Program-made: the position numbers and the translations under genes
Assembly: GCA_012295275.1 (NCBI GenBank)
Contig: CM022678.1
Location: forward strand, 18,019,637-18,083,636
Reading direction: 5' to 3'
Length of the DNA stretch: 64,000 nucleotides
Origin: Chrysomallon squamiferum
Lineage: Eukaryota; Mollusca; Gastropoda; Neomphalida; Peltospiridae
Notes under the pieces: generated by a model
Told to the model about the DNA's origin: nothing
The model's input: the letters and a program-made list of their open reading frames with translations, nothing else
Database searches by the model: none
In this document: positions 35,718 to 49,667 of the stretch, piece by piece
How positions within the stretch are numbered: the stretch's first letter is position 1
Layout of the letters: every line of letters starts with the position of its first letter

Positions 35718-36058
35718 GTAAACATTGCTTGGTCATGCTTGAGTGATCAGGCTAAATTCATTCACATACAGACTGGTGTTATCTGTGTCAGATTTCTAGC
35801 TCTAATATACCTGACATTTATTTCATTTTATATTTGTTTAGATATACTCCTCCTCCTCCTACTACTACTATTACAATTACCCTACTACTACTACTACTAC
35901 GACTGCTTCTACTAATAATAATTGTAGTAGTCGTAGTAGTAGTAGTTCCAGTAGTACTCATAATATTGCTTTACAATTACTACTGTTATTACTTTATTAA
36001 TATTACTACTACCACTACTATTACAACAAAACAACAACAACTAACAATATTATAAATA

Positions 36059-36106
<48 letters not shown>

Positions 36107-36356
36107 GTTATTATTATCAGCATCATCATCGTCATCGACATCATCACCACCATCATCATCATGTAATAATGGACGAAAATCTTCTGACTCTTGACAAATT
36201 TGTTAGCTTTAATGGACCAGTAATCTGATCAAATTTTTTCTTTTTTTTTTTTTTGCAAATGAAATAAAATTTTATCATATCTTAAAACAACAGGCAGAAG
36301 TAAAATTTAAAACAGGAACAGAATGAAATTAGAAAAATGTACTAAAATGACAATAT

Positions 36357-36560
36357 TACAAGATACCGAAATATACATGTATGGTTTTATATATATATTA
36401 TAAGATACCGAAATATACATGTATGATTTTATATATATATATATATATATTACAAGATACCGAAATATACATGTATGGTTATATATATATATATATATTA
36501 TAAGATACCGAAATATACATGTATGGTTTTATATATATATATATATAGATGTTAAAATGT
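36357..36560. repeat. Four-copy tandem repeat with (AT)n spacers
   Basis: The phrase AAGATACCGAAATATACATG (then TATGGTTTTATATATA) occurs four times with period about 45-60 bp. The copies differ mainly in the length of the AT run. Confidence 0.9.
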
Positions 36561-37281
36561 CTAAGTTATATATATATATAAATTGGCATAAATCGTGATT
36601 TGCCGGTTATCTGAAATAAAAAGAAAAGATAAATATTAGGAAGATGATATTTAAATTTTTTATTGCTGCTAGATTCAGGTTTCAAAAGCCGGTTTAGTCA
36701 TTTCAACCACCCTTTTAATCACCATTAGAAAAAGAATTCACGTCTGCTAAAGCGCTAATTGAAAAGCGCTGACTCAGCGATTGCGTCATCCTACTGACAT
36801 GCGCACTGTGGCGGTGTTGAGTGGTGACTTGTTATCATGCGGTCTTGTGCAACTGGTGATTATACCTTTTCGGTAAATAAATCCACCTGTAAAACTAACA
36901 TTTCATTTCTTTATTATTACCTACCAAATAAACTACTAATAATAAACCTTTGTCTTTTAAAAGCTAAACCCGAAACCAGAACACAGATCAACGTGATGTA
37001 CAGAAGGATATCCCTTGCTATTTTTAGACTTGTTTATGGGGATGTCTCCAAAAACAAACGTCACAAGGTAACCTTAAAAAGAAGGGTATATAAGTTTGTT
37101 TGTTTTTTTAAAGAAATTAATAAATATTTGGTGCCCGAACCTTGAATTGGACGTGGGCACGTAAAAAGAGTTCTCCAACCAACCAATAAATATTTGTCAG
37201 AATAATTTTGCGGCTGCTATAGGTTTTGGATGTCGAGGAATCTGCTTCAGGTTTGTATATATTTAATTTTTATTATTATTA

Positions 37282-37349
<68 letters not shown>

Positions 37350-37510
37350 TTATTAATTAATCAATATTACTTGTAATGATTTATTTCTTTTCTTTTTTGT
37401 AAGATATATATATAGAGACACACACACATACACACATATAGTTACACACGTACACACATATACATATATATTGTCAGTTTTACCTTTTCTTAGCATTCAG
37501 AATTGGAATA

Positions 37511-37515
<5 letters not shown>

Positions 37516-37600
<85 letters not shown>
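37516..37600. repeat. (CT)n microsatellite
   Basis: About 85 bp of perfect CT dinucleotides. Confidence 0.96.
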
Positions 37601-37606
<6 letters not shown>

Positions 37607-37912
37607 TTTATCAATTCGTATTATAATCATTATAATATATGTAACGAAAAATAAATACTGGTATGTATGTATGTATATCTGTATGTATATATGTGTGTGT
37701 GTATATGTGTGTTAGTATGTGTGTGTGTGCGTCTGTGTGTGTGTATAGACAGAACGACAGATAGATTGACAGATTCAGTGACTGAGAGAATGAACAAGAT
37801 GAAAATTCTAGGAAAAATCGGGACGCTACTGTTTTACATTGAGAAACATTTCTAAGGTAAATTTCAAGGATCTGCTTTTGCGGCGGTAGAGAAAGGAGAA
37901 CAGGATCAACAC

Positions 37913-38008
37913 CTGACTGCTGATTTTCATAACTGGCCAATCAAAACCCTTCCACTGTTCCTGGTCTACTTTGGAAACGGAGTCTTCCTTGTTTTCAGGA
38001 TTCAGCAT
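37913..38008 (-). CDS. Isolated candidate coding exon, unknown product
   Basis: On the minus strand an ATG opens 32 codons starting MLNPENKEDSVSKVDQEQWK and ending exactly at CAG|GTGTTG, a possible donor in phase 0. Composition is more protein-like than the surrounding repeats. An overlapping frame beginning MASYENQQSGVDPVLL is also open. No partner exon was found downstream on the minus strand, so this could be chance. Confidence 0.2.
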
Positions 38009-38043
38009 TTTTCTCGAGGATTGCAAATTAACGTATCAATGAA

Positions 38044-38084
<41 letters not shown>

Positions 38085-38324
38085 ATCGGCCTACATAATT
38101 AATTTCTGTATAAATTGTTATAGTATTTGTAAGCATTTGCGAACGTAAGTATGGACATACATACACGCATACATATGTACGTACATAAATATATACATAC
38201 ATACATATACATATATATATACTATACACACACACACACACTATTATTTAACCAAATAAAATTATTTCCGTCTTCATGTCTTTTTCTTTCTATGCCCCAC
38301 TCCTCCCATCCATCTTTCTCTAAC

Positions 38325-38327
38325 ACC

Positions 38328-38410
<83 letters not shown>

Positions 38411-38412
38411 AC
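38325..38412. repeat. (CA)n microsatellite
   Basis: About 85 bp of CA repeats with a few interruptions. Confidence 0.95.
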
Positions 38413-39173
38413 CTGCATTTATCAGTTATAAAGAATTCCGAATATGGGATGAGTCCAAATGTTGGTTTTGCTTGGACTTTGAAACATATCAGTTTACATA
38501 ATGGTTGACTATCCTCGTTATTATTCTTATATCGTCTCGGAAATTTTAAATATTTCTTTGGTCGAGACAAAAAGTTTCAGTAAGGCACGTTTATTTCATT
38601 TGGAAAAATAAGTATTTTTTGGCCGGAGTTAATGTTTCTTAATCTAAAACAGGAAAACGACTGTGTTACTTTTGTTACATTGTACTGTATAGTGTTGTAT
38701 AGTATTGCTATTGTATTTTATTATTAATTTGTGATGTGCTTCCTTATACATATATATGTATGTAAGTACGTATGTACGTTTTTTTTCGTGTTTTTTTTTT
38801 TTTTTTTTTTATTTTTATATTTTGGTATTTTTCACTCATTTATTTATTTTATTTGTTTTTATTTTCTTCAGTTTAATTTAATTTTTCATCATTTTTAAAA
38901 GTTTTTTTTTTTTTTTTTTTACTAACTTATTTATCTATTTATTTACTTACTTATTTTATTTTAATTTGTTTGTTTGTTTGTTTATTTTATTTTATTTTTA
39001 TTTTTATATTTTTAGTAACTGATTTTTGTTTGACTGTTTCAGCATTAACTATTCTATTTAAACTATGATAAATAAACTATCAGTATCATGAAACTTACAT
39101 ATAAGCGTTTCAAGTTTCACTTTCGTATTAATTAGAAATAATGTTTTTTTTTTCTTCTTCTGAAAAATAATAA

Positions 39174-39256
<83 letters not shown>

Positions 39257-40057
39257 TAATTATATCTTTATTATTTTTATTATTATTATTAATAGTAGTA
39301 TTAGTATTAGTATTATTATTATTATTATCATTATCATCATCATAAGACTATTTCTTGTATCCATTACCAGTTTCTCTTTTCCCAAGGAAAAGTAGCGATT
39401 TCAGGAACATTAGTTATTTATAGTCTTGATAATCATAAACAAATTTCTCAGAAAAGAATTGATTTTACTTCTGGCCACAGTCCAAATAAGCGAAACCAAA
39501 GATATTCATATTTTCGTCAGCAACCTATTGTTGACCATAATCTTGAAACCGCTCCTTTAAGAAGGTAAACTGAATAAACAGGCCATTTAATTTGTGCTTT
39601 TGGACAGAGAAGGACAAAAACTTGGCGGTACTCTGGTCAGTTACGAGAAATTGTCGAGGCCCTAATTGGGAAACGCTAAACTTAGATTTGTTTTTGTTTT
39701 TGTTTTGGGGAAAGTTGTACAAATGAAATGAATTTAATTTATTAAAGTTTTTCGGTAGACTGAGATAACCTACAGCTGCAGTTTTATTTATTTATTTATT
39801 TATTTATTTATTGATTTATTTACTTATTGATTTATTTACTTATTGATTTATTTCTTTTTCTTTTTTAGTTTATGCTGAAATCCGGTTTTGATCGAAGATA
39901 AGGTATAGTAAAGTATTTTGTGTCTGTATTTGTGCGCGCTTTTTATCAGTATTATAATTATATATAACTATGGTTTTTAGTGTACGCATGTTAAACGGCT
40001 GAATATAATTATAGAATATAAATTAATTATAACAACAACAACAACAACAACAACAAC

Positions 40058-40100
<43 letters not shown>

Positions 40101-40555
40101 GGTGGTAGTGTTAATTTTGATATAATAATGGAGGTACTACTGTAGCCGTAGTGGTAGTAGTAACTGTCGTGAAAGTAGTAGTAGTAGTAGTGGTAGTAGT
40201 ATTAATTGTTGTAGTAGCAGCAGCAATAATAACAACAGATAAGTAATAACACCAGCAGTATTTGTATGTAGTTAAATTAAAAGTAATAGTATTAGCAACA
40301 TTATTGGTGGTGGTAGTAGCAGTAGTAGTAGTAGTAGTAGAGTAGTTGAAACAATTATCATAGTAGTAGTAGTGACTGAAGTTGCAGTTGTAGTAATAGT
40401 AGTAATAGTCTTATTTTGTACTATATTTAACAACACCTAAGGCGTATGATTTGATGCGGAGGTCACGTGATCCTTTCAATTTCGTTTCAGAAGTCTGTAT
40501 AATTTTCGAGCTGTTAGCTCTTTTCTCATTCAGCAGACGATATTTTCCCGCGTTT

Positions 40556-40762
40556 ATGAAAGAAATCACCACGCTGGACGACAAATACAGGTAACTACAG
40601 AGATAATTAATAAATAAAGTTAATTCTGGTTTTATGCATTTATAAATTTCTTCTTCATGTTCTTCATGTTCATCTTCTTCTTCCTCTTTTCGTTGTTTTT
40701 GTTGTTGTTGTTATTGTTATCAATGTTGTTATTTCTTTATTGTATTAGCTTTCATATCTTTA

Positions 40763-40810
<48 letters not shown>

Positions 40811-42138
40811 TTTTTAAAATCTAGCACATATCTGAATATTATTATTTCATTTTATTTAGCAGTTACCTTTAAAAGTAACTATATTTTATGTTTGTCAATG
40901 ATTATTGATAATCTTTTTGCATAAAGTACTGATTAAAATAATAAAAAGAAGAAGAAGAAGAAGAAGAAGAAGAATAACAACAACAACAACAACAACAACA
41001 ATAATATAATAATTGTAATAATAAATAAATAAATAATAAGCAAGTAAATAAATTATTTCTGAATTAAAAGTAAATAAGCGAATAAAGTCGGTAATAACAA
41101 TGCGTTAATGCCCAACATGCAAATAAATAGGACGATAGCCGTATCGTGTTTATAAACACGTGAACAATACGCCTATGACGACACTGACCGATTTTTTTTT
41201 TTTTTACTCGCGCGCCATCTTTCTTCCAGTGCATTCCAGAACAAACTGACATCAATATAATGTTGTTAGGCCTTCAACATGCGGCTGTGCTCTAAAAATA
41301 GCATATGACCTCACTAGTCTTGTTTAGTGATTGGTCTTAAAATGAAAACAGTCTTTTTCATTGGCTGAGTCCGATGACGTCGGAAGTCGATCATGACCCC
41401 GATATAAGTGGCTGTTTGTTTACAATGAAGGCAAAATGGTGAAAATCTCTCGCTGAGTAACTGTGTATTTGTGCTACTGTGTTATTCGTTAAATTTATTT
41501 GGATTTATTCAGGTTCGAAACTACCTTTCAAAGGATAACGGAAAAGGCTGCTGACAAGACGGAAAACAAAGAAACAAGCTTAAAGGTAAGCTGACGTTTT
41601 CGTACGGAATTCCCCAAACGATACTGGTGGCAGTTTCTGTCGTCTGCCTTCGGGGATTTTGACAGCAATCAGCTGTTTCATACTTCCTTTAATCTGAAGA
41701 CTAATATGTTATTGTTAGTTATTACATTTAACAACAAAATAACGCTATTTCAAAGGTTGAAATGGTTTTTTTAGTTTACGTTGAAAGTCGTTCTAATCTT
41801 TAGACAGAATTTACGAAACAGAAGTCGTAGTGACATTGACGGTCACGCGCCGTAAAGATAGTTTGTAAACAACACGAATGTCGCAGACGTCAGTAAAATT
41901 AAGCTTTCTGCTGAAATACAGTTAATATTTTCAGTGAATATTTTTAAGAATACAGCTAATGTGAATCTAACTGTCATGATTAATACTCCTACATCAGTTT
42001 GAATCAACTTGAGTACAGGTGTCCCCTCCCACACACAGACACACACCCATCCCGTGAACAATCCCCATTTCGCTAGCCCGTGCCCTTGTCTGTATGTATA
42101 TATATTCGTTAAATAGTCATTATTATTATTATTATTAC

Positions 42139-42187
<49 letters not shown>

Positions 42188-42829
42188 GATTATTATTTTG
42201 TAGAAAATTCATTTGTTTTTATAATAAACAAATTATTATAGAATGTGTAATATTCGTTAGGTTAATGACCCCGACGTTAAGTACAAAACTAGTCAAGACT
42301 GTTACGTAAAGTTGTCAAATAGGTGATGTTCGTTTAACAGGGGGTGTGTGTGTGTGTGTGTGTGTGTGTCCTTCAGCCACTGTATTATAACCACATTTAG
42401 TCCACCAAACGTTATTTTTGCAACAGTAGCAGTGTTATCGTTTTTACGAAAGTCGGTCAACAATTTAAGTTCGTTTTCTGGGACAGTCGGATAACTCCGT
42501 AAGTGATGAGTCGGAGAGTCGCGATGGGTCACGATGTGTCACGAATGAATAATCAATATACACAATACGAACTATTAGTTTAACATGTTTTTATATGGGA
42601 AAATAATTATTGCACTAAGAACAGTTCCTTATCAAATTAGTTTTTTATTTAATTATTAACTCTTTCTTATTTATTTATTTATTTATTATTTTATTTTATT
42701 TTATTTTAATTTTCTATTTTTTATTATTATTATTTATTATTATTATTATTATTTTTTTTTTTTTTGTCAGTGTCACATATATATATATATATATTTATTT
42801 TATTTTATTTTATTTTATTTTATTTTTTA

Positions 42830-42883
<54 letters not shown>

Positions 42884-43573
42884 TCTTTTTAATTTTTTTT
42901 TTTTTTTTTTTTATCATTTTCACTCCTATATATTTAAGATTTTTATTTATTTATTTATTTATTTATTTCAGACGGTAGATGCTGGCTGGTTGTCACCCCA
43001 TATGTCGGGTGAGAAACCGCTAAAAAGAGCTGGCAAGCGACCGGGTCGGAAACCTTCGAAAATTGACTTCAAAGCGAAACTTGAGCGCAGCCGACAAAGT
43101 GCACGTGAATGCAGAGCCAGGAAAAAGCTTCGCTATCAGTATTTGGAGGAACTGGTAGCCCACAGAGAAAAAGCGATTTACTCGCTGAGAGAGGAGCTGA
43201 ATTCCGTAAGTATTAAATTTTAATTATATTGGTTTGGAAATTCGAATATTTGTTAACAAAAAAAAAAAAAAATGTCTGTTGAGAAAGTTTTGAGGTGTTT
43301 AATGTAAAGATAATAAGGCGTTACCGTGTGTAAGCCATTTTCCCACACATTCCCCCACCTGCAAAAACGTAATTTAATCATTTTAAAGAAAGAAAATAAT
43401 AATAATAAAAATAATAATAATAAAAAAACAACAACAATAACAGTAGGAGCGACTGCATCAACAACGACACAAATTCAAAATCATATAAAAATAAAAACAA
43501 AAGTAAGTGTATAAATAATAATTAAAATAATTTTAATAAATGAGATTAAATGCTGTAATTTTGTAATCTTTTG

Positions 43574-43625
<52 letters not shown>

Positions 43626-43745
43626 TATTAATAATAATAATAGTAAAATATAAATATTTTTTTTTTTTTTTTTTTAAAAAAAGACACCAAAACAAAAAAG
43701 ATGAGAGAGTGTGAATGTATGATTGAAAGAACAATATTTTAACAA

Positions 43746-43790
<45 letters not shown>

Positions 43791-46179
43791 ACTTAACAAA
43801 ATTAGAAGCAAGAATATGTAAATACACAAATATTTCTATTAAATGCAAATGAATGAATGAATAAATAAATAAATAAATAAAAAGATAACCAACCATTCAA
43901 GAGCAAGAAAACAAAGCAACAACCAAATAAACACAATGTGTTTTGAAACATATTTTAAAATTCTTAAAATAAACAAATAAAATGCAAACTGATGAATAAA
44001 ATAAATAAAACAAAACAAATATTAATGAAAAAACAAATAATAAATGAATAGATAAATAAATAAAGAAAGAAAGAAATATTAAACTGATGAATAAAATAAA
44101 TAAAACAAAACAAAAACAAAACAAATATAAATGAACAAACAAAAAATAAATAAATGAAACTGAACAAACTAGTAAATAAAATAAAATAAAATAAAATGAA
44201 ATAAAATAAATAACAAACTTACATCTTCGGTAACATTTTTCTTTCACTAAGAAATTTGTTTCCTTGGCCCTTGGTACTGACGGAGACTAAATGAAGGACA
44301 AATGAAGCATGGATACACAGTAGTATCCTAGCACAGTATCCACCCTCACATATTTAATGTACAGTATTTACAGTATCATTCCCATGGAATATTTCCAGTA
44401 TCTATACCCCATTATAATATTTCCAGATCTGTTCTTCCGGGGACATCCAGAATACCCCGATTAAAGTATCCCAACGACATTTTATCTACTGATAGTATCC
44501 CAAATGTATCTTTAAAAGTATTCCTCAGTAGAGGACACGTGACCGTATTGAGGGTACATCCTCACTAGGTTGTTTTTGTTTCTGATATATTTTATTACGA
44601 GCAAATACTGACGCTAGTTTCAGACAAAACAATGACTTGGAATATATTTGAATTATTTAAGAACAAACAACTCAACAAAAGAAAAAGAAAAATTTAAATA
44701 ATAATAATAAAAATTTTATCAGTTCACCTTTTAGGTTTTCAACAATCTAAAATGTATTTAATAATAATAATAATCATAATAATAATAATAATAATAGTAA
44801 TAGTAATAGTAATAGTAATAGTAATAATAATAAAAATAAAATTCCACCCTTGTTAAAAAAATCCAACACTGTGAACGCACCTTTAACTTTTGGCAAAAAT
44901 TTGTTTACCGTTTTTTCTGTATTTTGTATGCATTTAACAAAGATAAAGAAAAAAAATAAATGGAATTGCACAACAGTGTTTGTGTTTTTCTTTCTGAAGG
45001 CGTAATCACACGTGTAGATTTATGGGAACCTATACTGTACAAATCGAGTACCTTCAGGAAGTTTCTGTCCGGTTTAACAAAGAGGCCTGTTTTTGCGGGG
45101 TCGAGATGTCACATTTATATGATGTTTGTTTTTGTGTATACCTGCAGTACAAGAATTGGTGTATTGAAGTGGATAACGGAATAGTATCCGAAAATCTTAT
45201 AAAGTACCTCTCCGACCACGATAACAGCCACGAAGCAACGACATCCCAACATTCACGCCCTCTAGCGCTGCCTCGTGTGGCGCCTTTACCTCTAAGGGGA
45301 GGTAATCCACCGATTACGAAAGCGTCAAGTTTACCTGAACAAAGTTCTGCGGCGTACGGCGGTTTCAGCCGAGCGTCAAGCTTCCCAGAAACGGAGACAG
45401 TTTCTTTCAGTGAGAAGAATGCTTATTCTGGGAATTCTGGGATTTCTGGGATTTACACCTATCGCCCAGCCAACGAGAATTTAACAGATTCGTTTTACAA
45501 CCAAACCAGAACACTGACCGATGTGATCAGTGGTTTCAACAGAGATCCAGCTTCTGACTTCAGGACTAAACCTACCAGTCAGGCTGTTTGTTCTATGGAT
45601 GTTGACGGTGCCAACCAGTTCAGAACTGAACCTACCAGTCAGATGTCCCGTTCTATAAATGTTGACAGTGCTGACCAATTCAGGACTAAACCGACCCATC
45701 AAATTTGTGAGCCAGTAAGCGAGAGTGTGACAACACAGTTCTTTCCGCAGACGACTTATTCCTCGACAGCGGTCAGCCAGTCTGAACCGGTGACCAGTCA
45801 GTTTGACACCCCTTCTGACAACACGTGTTTCCAGGATGCTTTTGAAATTTTGTCAAAACTGGAAGAGGCCAGTTCTTCGGCGTTCGTTTCTACTTGCGCC
45901 AGCAGCAGTTTGAACACGTCGTACGGTCACTTGCAGTCAGCCAACCAACCATTTTACACGGAACAGCCGTCAACGTCGACCGGGGTCAAAGGTCAGCAGG
46001 ACTCGCAGCCGTCGTGGTATTCGATACTGACGGAATTAGAGCCCTGCCATTCACGACAAGGCGCGGAATCGACGTCGGGAACGCCCACACTCGGAACTCC
46101 GAAAGTTGCCGAAGATGACGTGTCACTTCCAAGAGTTCTGTACGATTTGTTAGAAAGTACAGATTCTTCTGATGGATAA
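40556..46179 (+). CDS. CREBL2: CREBL2-like bZIP transcription factor, long isoform with extended C-terminus
   Basis: Exons 40556-40590, 41513-41585, 42972-43205 and 45148-46179 join in phase to give 457 residues. The third exon encodes the diagnostic CREBL2 block: GRKPSKIDFKAKLERSRQSA followed by RECRARKKLRYQYLEELVAH, i.e. the basic region plus leucine-zipper start, nearly identical to human CREBL2. The last exon begins YKNWCIEVDNG, matching the YKQWC segment that follows the zipper in CREBL2. It then adds a Ser/Thr/Gln/Pro-rich extension of over 300 residues absent from the 120-residue human protein. The extension contains three repeats of QFRT[KE]PT[SH]Q and acidic-hydrophobic motifs (FEILSKLEE, WYSILTELE, LYDLLEST), which resemble activation domains. 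CREBL2-type proteins bind CRE-like DNA as heterodimers and influence metabolism (insect REPTOR-BP). The start is uncertain: ATG 43002 gives the normal CREBL2 N-terminus, and 40454 is also in frame. An AATAAA lies at 46471-46476. Confidence 0.87.
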
Positions 46180-46567
46180 TTAGTCCTAATTTGCATAAAA
46201 TGTTTTTTTTAAAATATGTGAACGATGTAATTATTTTATACACATCTGTATTGTCAGATGTGTAAGTGTTTTATTTATTTAATGGAACATTTTTTTTTTT
46301 TCTAATTTACAATAACATACCTGGATGTTTATATATTCTAACTACATGTGTGTTTATTTAGATATTTATTTATTTATTTATTTATCTGCAATTAAAATCC
46401 TTTTCTGTGGAATGATTGTACCAGAACATTTTATACGATTTATAGTGATTTTTCGAGCAAGAAGTGTCGAAATAAAATATTCATGATGTGAACATTTTGT
46501 TATGATGTGAAAAAGTTACAGAATACATATATATACACTTCGATATTTCATATTTATTCTTTAACTA

Positions 46568-46628
<61 letters not shown>

Positions 46629-47143
46629 TTCCATGTTTTTATCACTTAAATTTTGGCAGCACAAATATATATATCGGACTTTGAGTTAAGACATTTTTTT
46701 ATTTTCATATATTTTATTACTGAAATTTCTGACTCTAAATAGAATACACCCGAATTTCCAAAGAAATGGAAGAAAATACTATGATGATCAAAAGAGTTTC
46801 GAAACCGAAATGTTACTGAAGAAACGTTATTTGTAACCAATTACAAATTACATGTTACATGTTACCAGACCATTATTGAACAAGCAGCCTTAATGTAATT
46901 GTATACAATGTTTATTATTTGTTTTAACCACAGCTATGAAGAGAACGAACTGGTACTATTATTTTTTTAAGTCAGTTATTGAAGAAATGATTTGTAACCA
47001 AACTCGTACTGAAATACGTTTTATGTAACCACAGTTGTTATTGTTCTGAAACATTATAAGTTGTTTCTTGAATTACACTTGCAGTTCCATTCTGATTTAC
47101 TTATTTCCATAGGGCATGCTTACACATATACATATATATATAT

Positions 47144-47224
<81 letters not shown>

Positions 47225-47666
47225 TCTTCTAGTCATCCCAAAAAGAAATAATAATATCATGATTTTCGATATTTATCTTCATAAATATGTAGACATTTTA
47301 TTTTCTTACTATTATACAATGGTTATATACCAGTCAGTTGAGAATATTTTTATATATCTATTTATTTTTGATATCTCTGTTGATTAGGAATCTTTATATT
47401 AGAAGATTATACAAAATTTTACGAGTCATATAACACAAAACGTATTTAGTACTTCATATATTTGACGCGTTATGATATAACGTGAACATAAAAAAAAACA
47501 GCTGATAGTGTCATTGGGTTTACTTATGACGTAGAAATGACGTAATTGTTATTATTCAGCCATTTTGATGACATGGCATGATACTGTCTTTCATAAAAAA
47601 TTACAATATTATGTCTCTTGTTTGTAGAACTTAACGAAATTCATATATCATAATCATTGTTAAATA

Positions 47667-47697
<31 letters not shown>

Positions 47698-48799
47698 TTA
47701 CGTCTGTTATTAATTTGTACTGTTTTGTTTGAAAACGCTTTTATCTAAAATTATTTCTGACATCATATTAATTGTTATTAAAAACAACAACAAAACACTA
47801 CTGTTTATAATTATTGATGCACTTCTTGAAGTATAAATAGCTAGTTCTGTATGAAATAAATATGTAAATTTTCTGGAGCTTTCTGTCCGCTAAGATTTTG
47901 TGTACAAAGTATTACATAGACCCCTTGACAACTGTTTTATATTGTGTTACATCGTCCTTTGTTATTTTTTATATAAACTTTTTATTATATGAATGTCTTT
48001 AACTGTTTTCTTTGTTATGGATTTAACAATTTATAGTCTGATGTAACATTTTACCACAAAGAATGTTTTGTTATTCTTGTTTTGTTTTGATATATACTGC
48101 TTTAAAAGAGTAAAGGTGCATTCAAACGGTTCGATTTGTTGGAACGTATTCTGTTTATTCTGTTACTTCTCTTCTGTGAGATATGAAGATACTGTTAATA
48201 TGTCTCATCACCTTACAAACTTAGTTATAGTCAACAAAAAAATAAAAAATAAAATAAAAAAATAAATAAACAAAAATACCTTGTAAAAGTTGATTAAAAA
48301 TAATTAATAATACTGTGAACACATCAAATGTTGTAATATTGTTTCAGATATTTAAATATTACAGTATTGTTTTTTTGTTTTCGTGTGAACGCATTGTCAA
48401 ATTGGTTACTTCAAATTGTTTCGTTGGAACGTACCTTTTAATTTACCTTTTCTAAAATATTGTAACAAAAGACTGATGTCTAGTTATCTGTTAAATATAT
48501 ATATATATGTTTAGAAGACCTATTGATCATAATCACACCACAACCATTTCTCTATTTGTGATAGAACCTGGGACTGTCACTTTGTTATTTTTATACTGAA
48601 TTGAGGACCACGTATTTTGTACATTGTGCACATTTGTATTTTTATTTTTAAAAAATGTAATAGTTTATGTTCTCTATTTTTGTACTCGATTTTACATCAA
48701 TGTTGTTTTATTAGAACTGACTTTTGTACTGAACCTTTAATAAATGGCATTGTTGTTATTGTATTTTGTTATATTTTCATTGTTTCAAATGTGATTAGG

Positions 48800-48830
<31 letters not shown>

Positions 48831-49584
48831 ATAACTGCTGTGTTGCCTATTATTAATAATAATGGTGAAGAAGGAAAATAAAGCCCCCACCAAAAGTAAA
48901 ATAATAATAATAATAACAATAATAATAACAATAATAATAATAATAATAATAAATGCCGTGATGAAATATAAAAAACAGCATACTGTAAATAAAGCAAATA
49001 AATTAGATAAAAATAAAAATCCGAAAACGTTCCCTCAATACATCTTGTTTTTAAATCTCACCACAAACAAAAATGAAAATAAAACGAAGAAGTGAAACTA
49101 ATGAATTAATAAAAAGAAACAAAACAAACTGAAAAACAAATAATAATAATAAAACAACGAATAATTAAAAAACAACAACAAAAAAAACAACTGAAAAACA
49201 AATAATAATAATAATAATAATAAGTAAATTAAAAATAAAAAAAACGAATGAAAAACAAACATGCACATAAACAGCAGTATCAAGAAAGAAAATACTAATT
49301 CGCCAATTTCCGAAACACTTTTTAAAAAATTATTATTACTACCTACCTTTGAAATGTTTAAGTTTGATTTATAAACTTAGTCCTTACCTAGAACTTTACA
49401 AATCGATTATCATGACGTCATATTATTCTTCACTTTTTCGCGACTTAATTTTTCTTTCACTTTTCCTTTCGCTTCTTCATACTTTCTTTCACTCTTCCTT
49501 TCGCTTCTTCTTACTTTCTTTCACTATCTCTCTTACTTTCTCTTCCACTTTCCTTTTCTGTATCAGTTTCAGTTTTTGCTTTAT

Positions 49585-49667
<83 letters not shown>

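Larger units (their letters stand above)
35718..40453. other. Mostly noncoding region upstream of the CREBL2-like gene
   Basis: Holds microsatellites ((ACT)n and (ATC)n around 35850-36160, (ATT)n at 36060-36105 and 37267-37347, (CT)n, (GT)n, (CA)n), a small tandem repeat at 36357-36560, and isolated open frames without family resemblance (36837-37145 plus; 38008-37913 minus). The less AT-rich patch at 36740-36850 has GACTCA/TGCGTCATC motifs and may be regulatory. Confidence 0.5.

Noticed and set aside
37129-37140. TGGTGCCCGAAC, resembling a retroviral tRNA-Lys primer-binding site
   Set aside because: No LTR-like flanks, gag/pol motifs or polypurine tract were seen nearby. A single 12-base resemblance is not evidence of an element.
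36837-37145. 102-codon plus-strand ORF
   Set aside because: Composition resembles AT-rich random sequence, and there is no conserved motif or clear splice context. It could be part of a 5' UTR but is not supported as coding.
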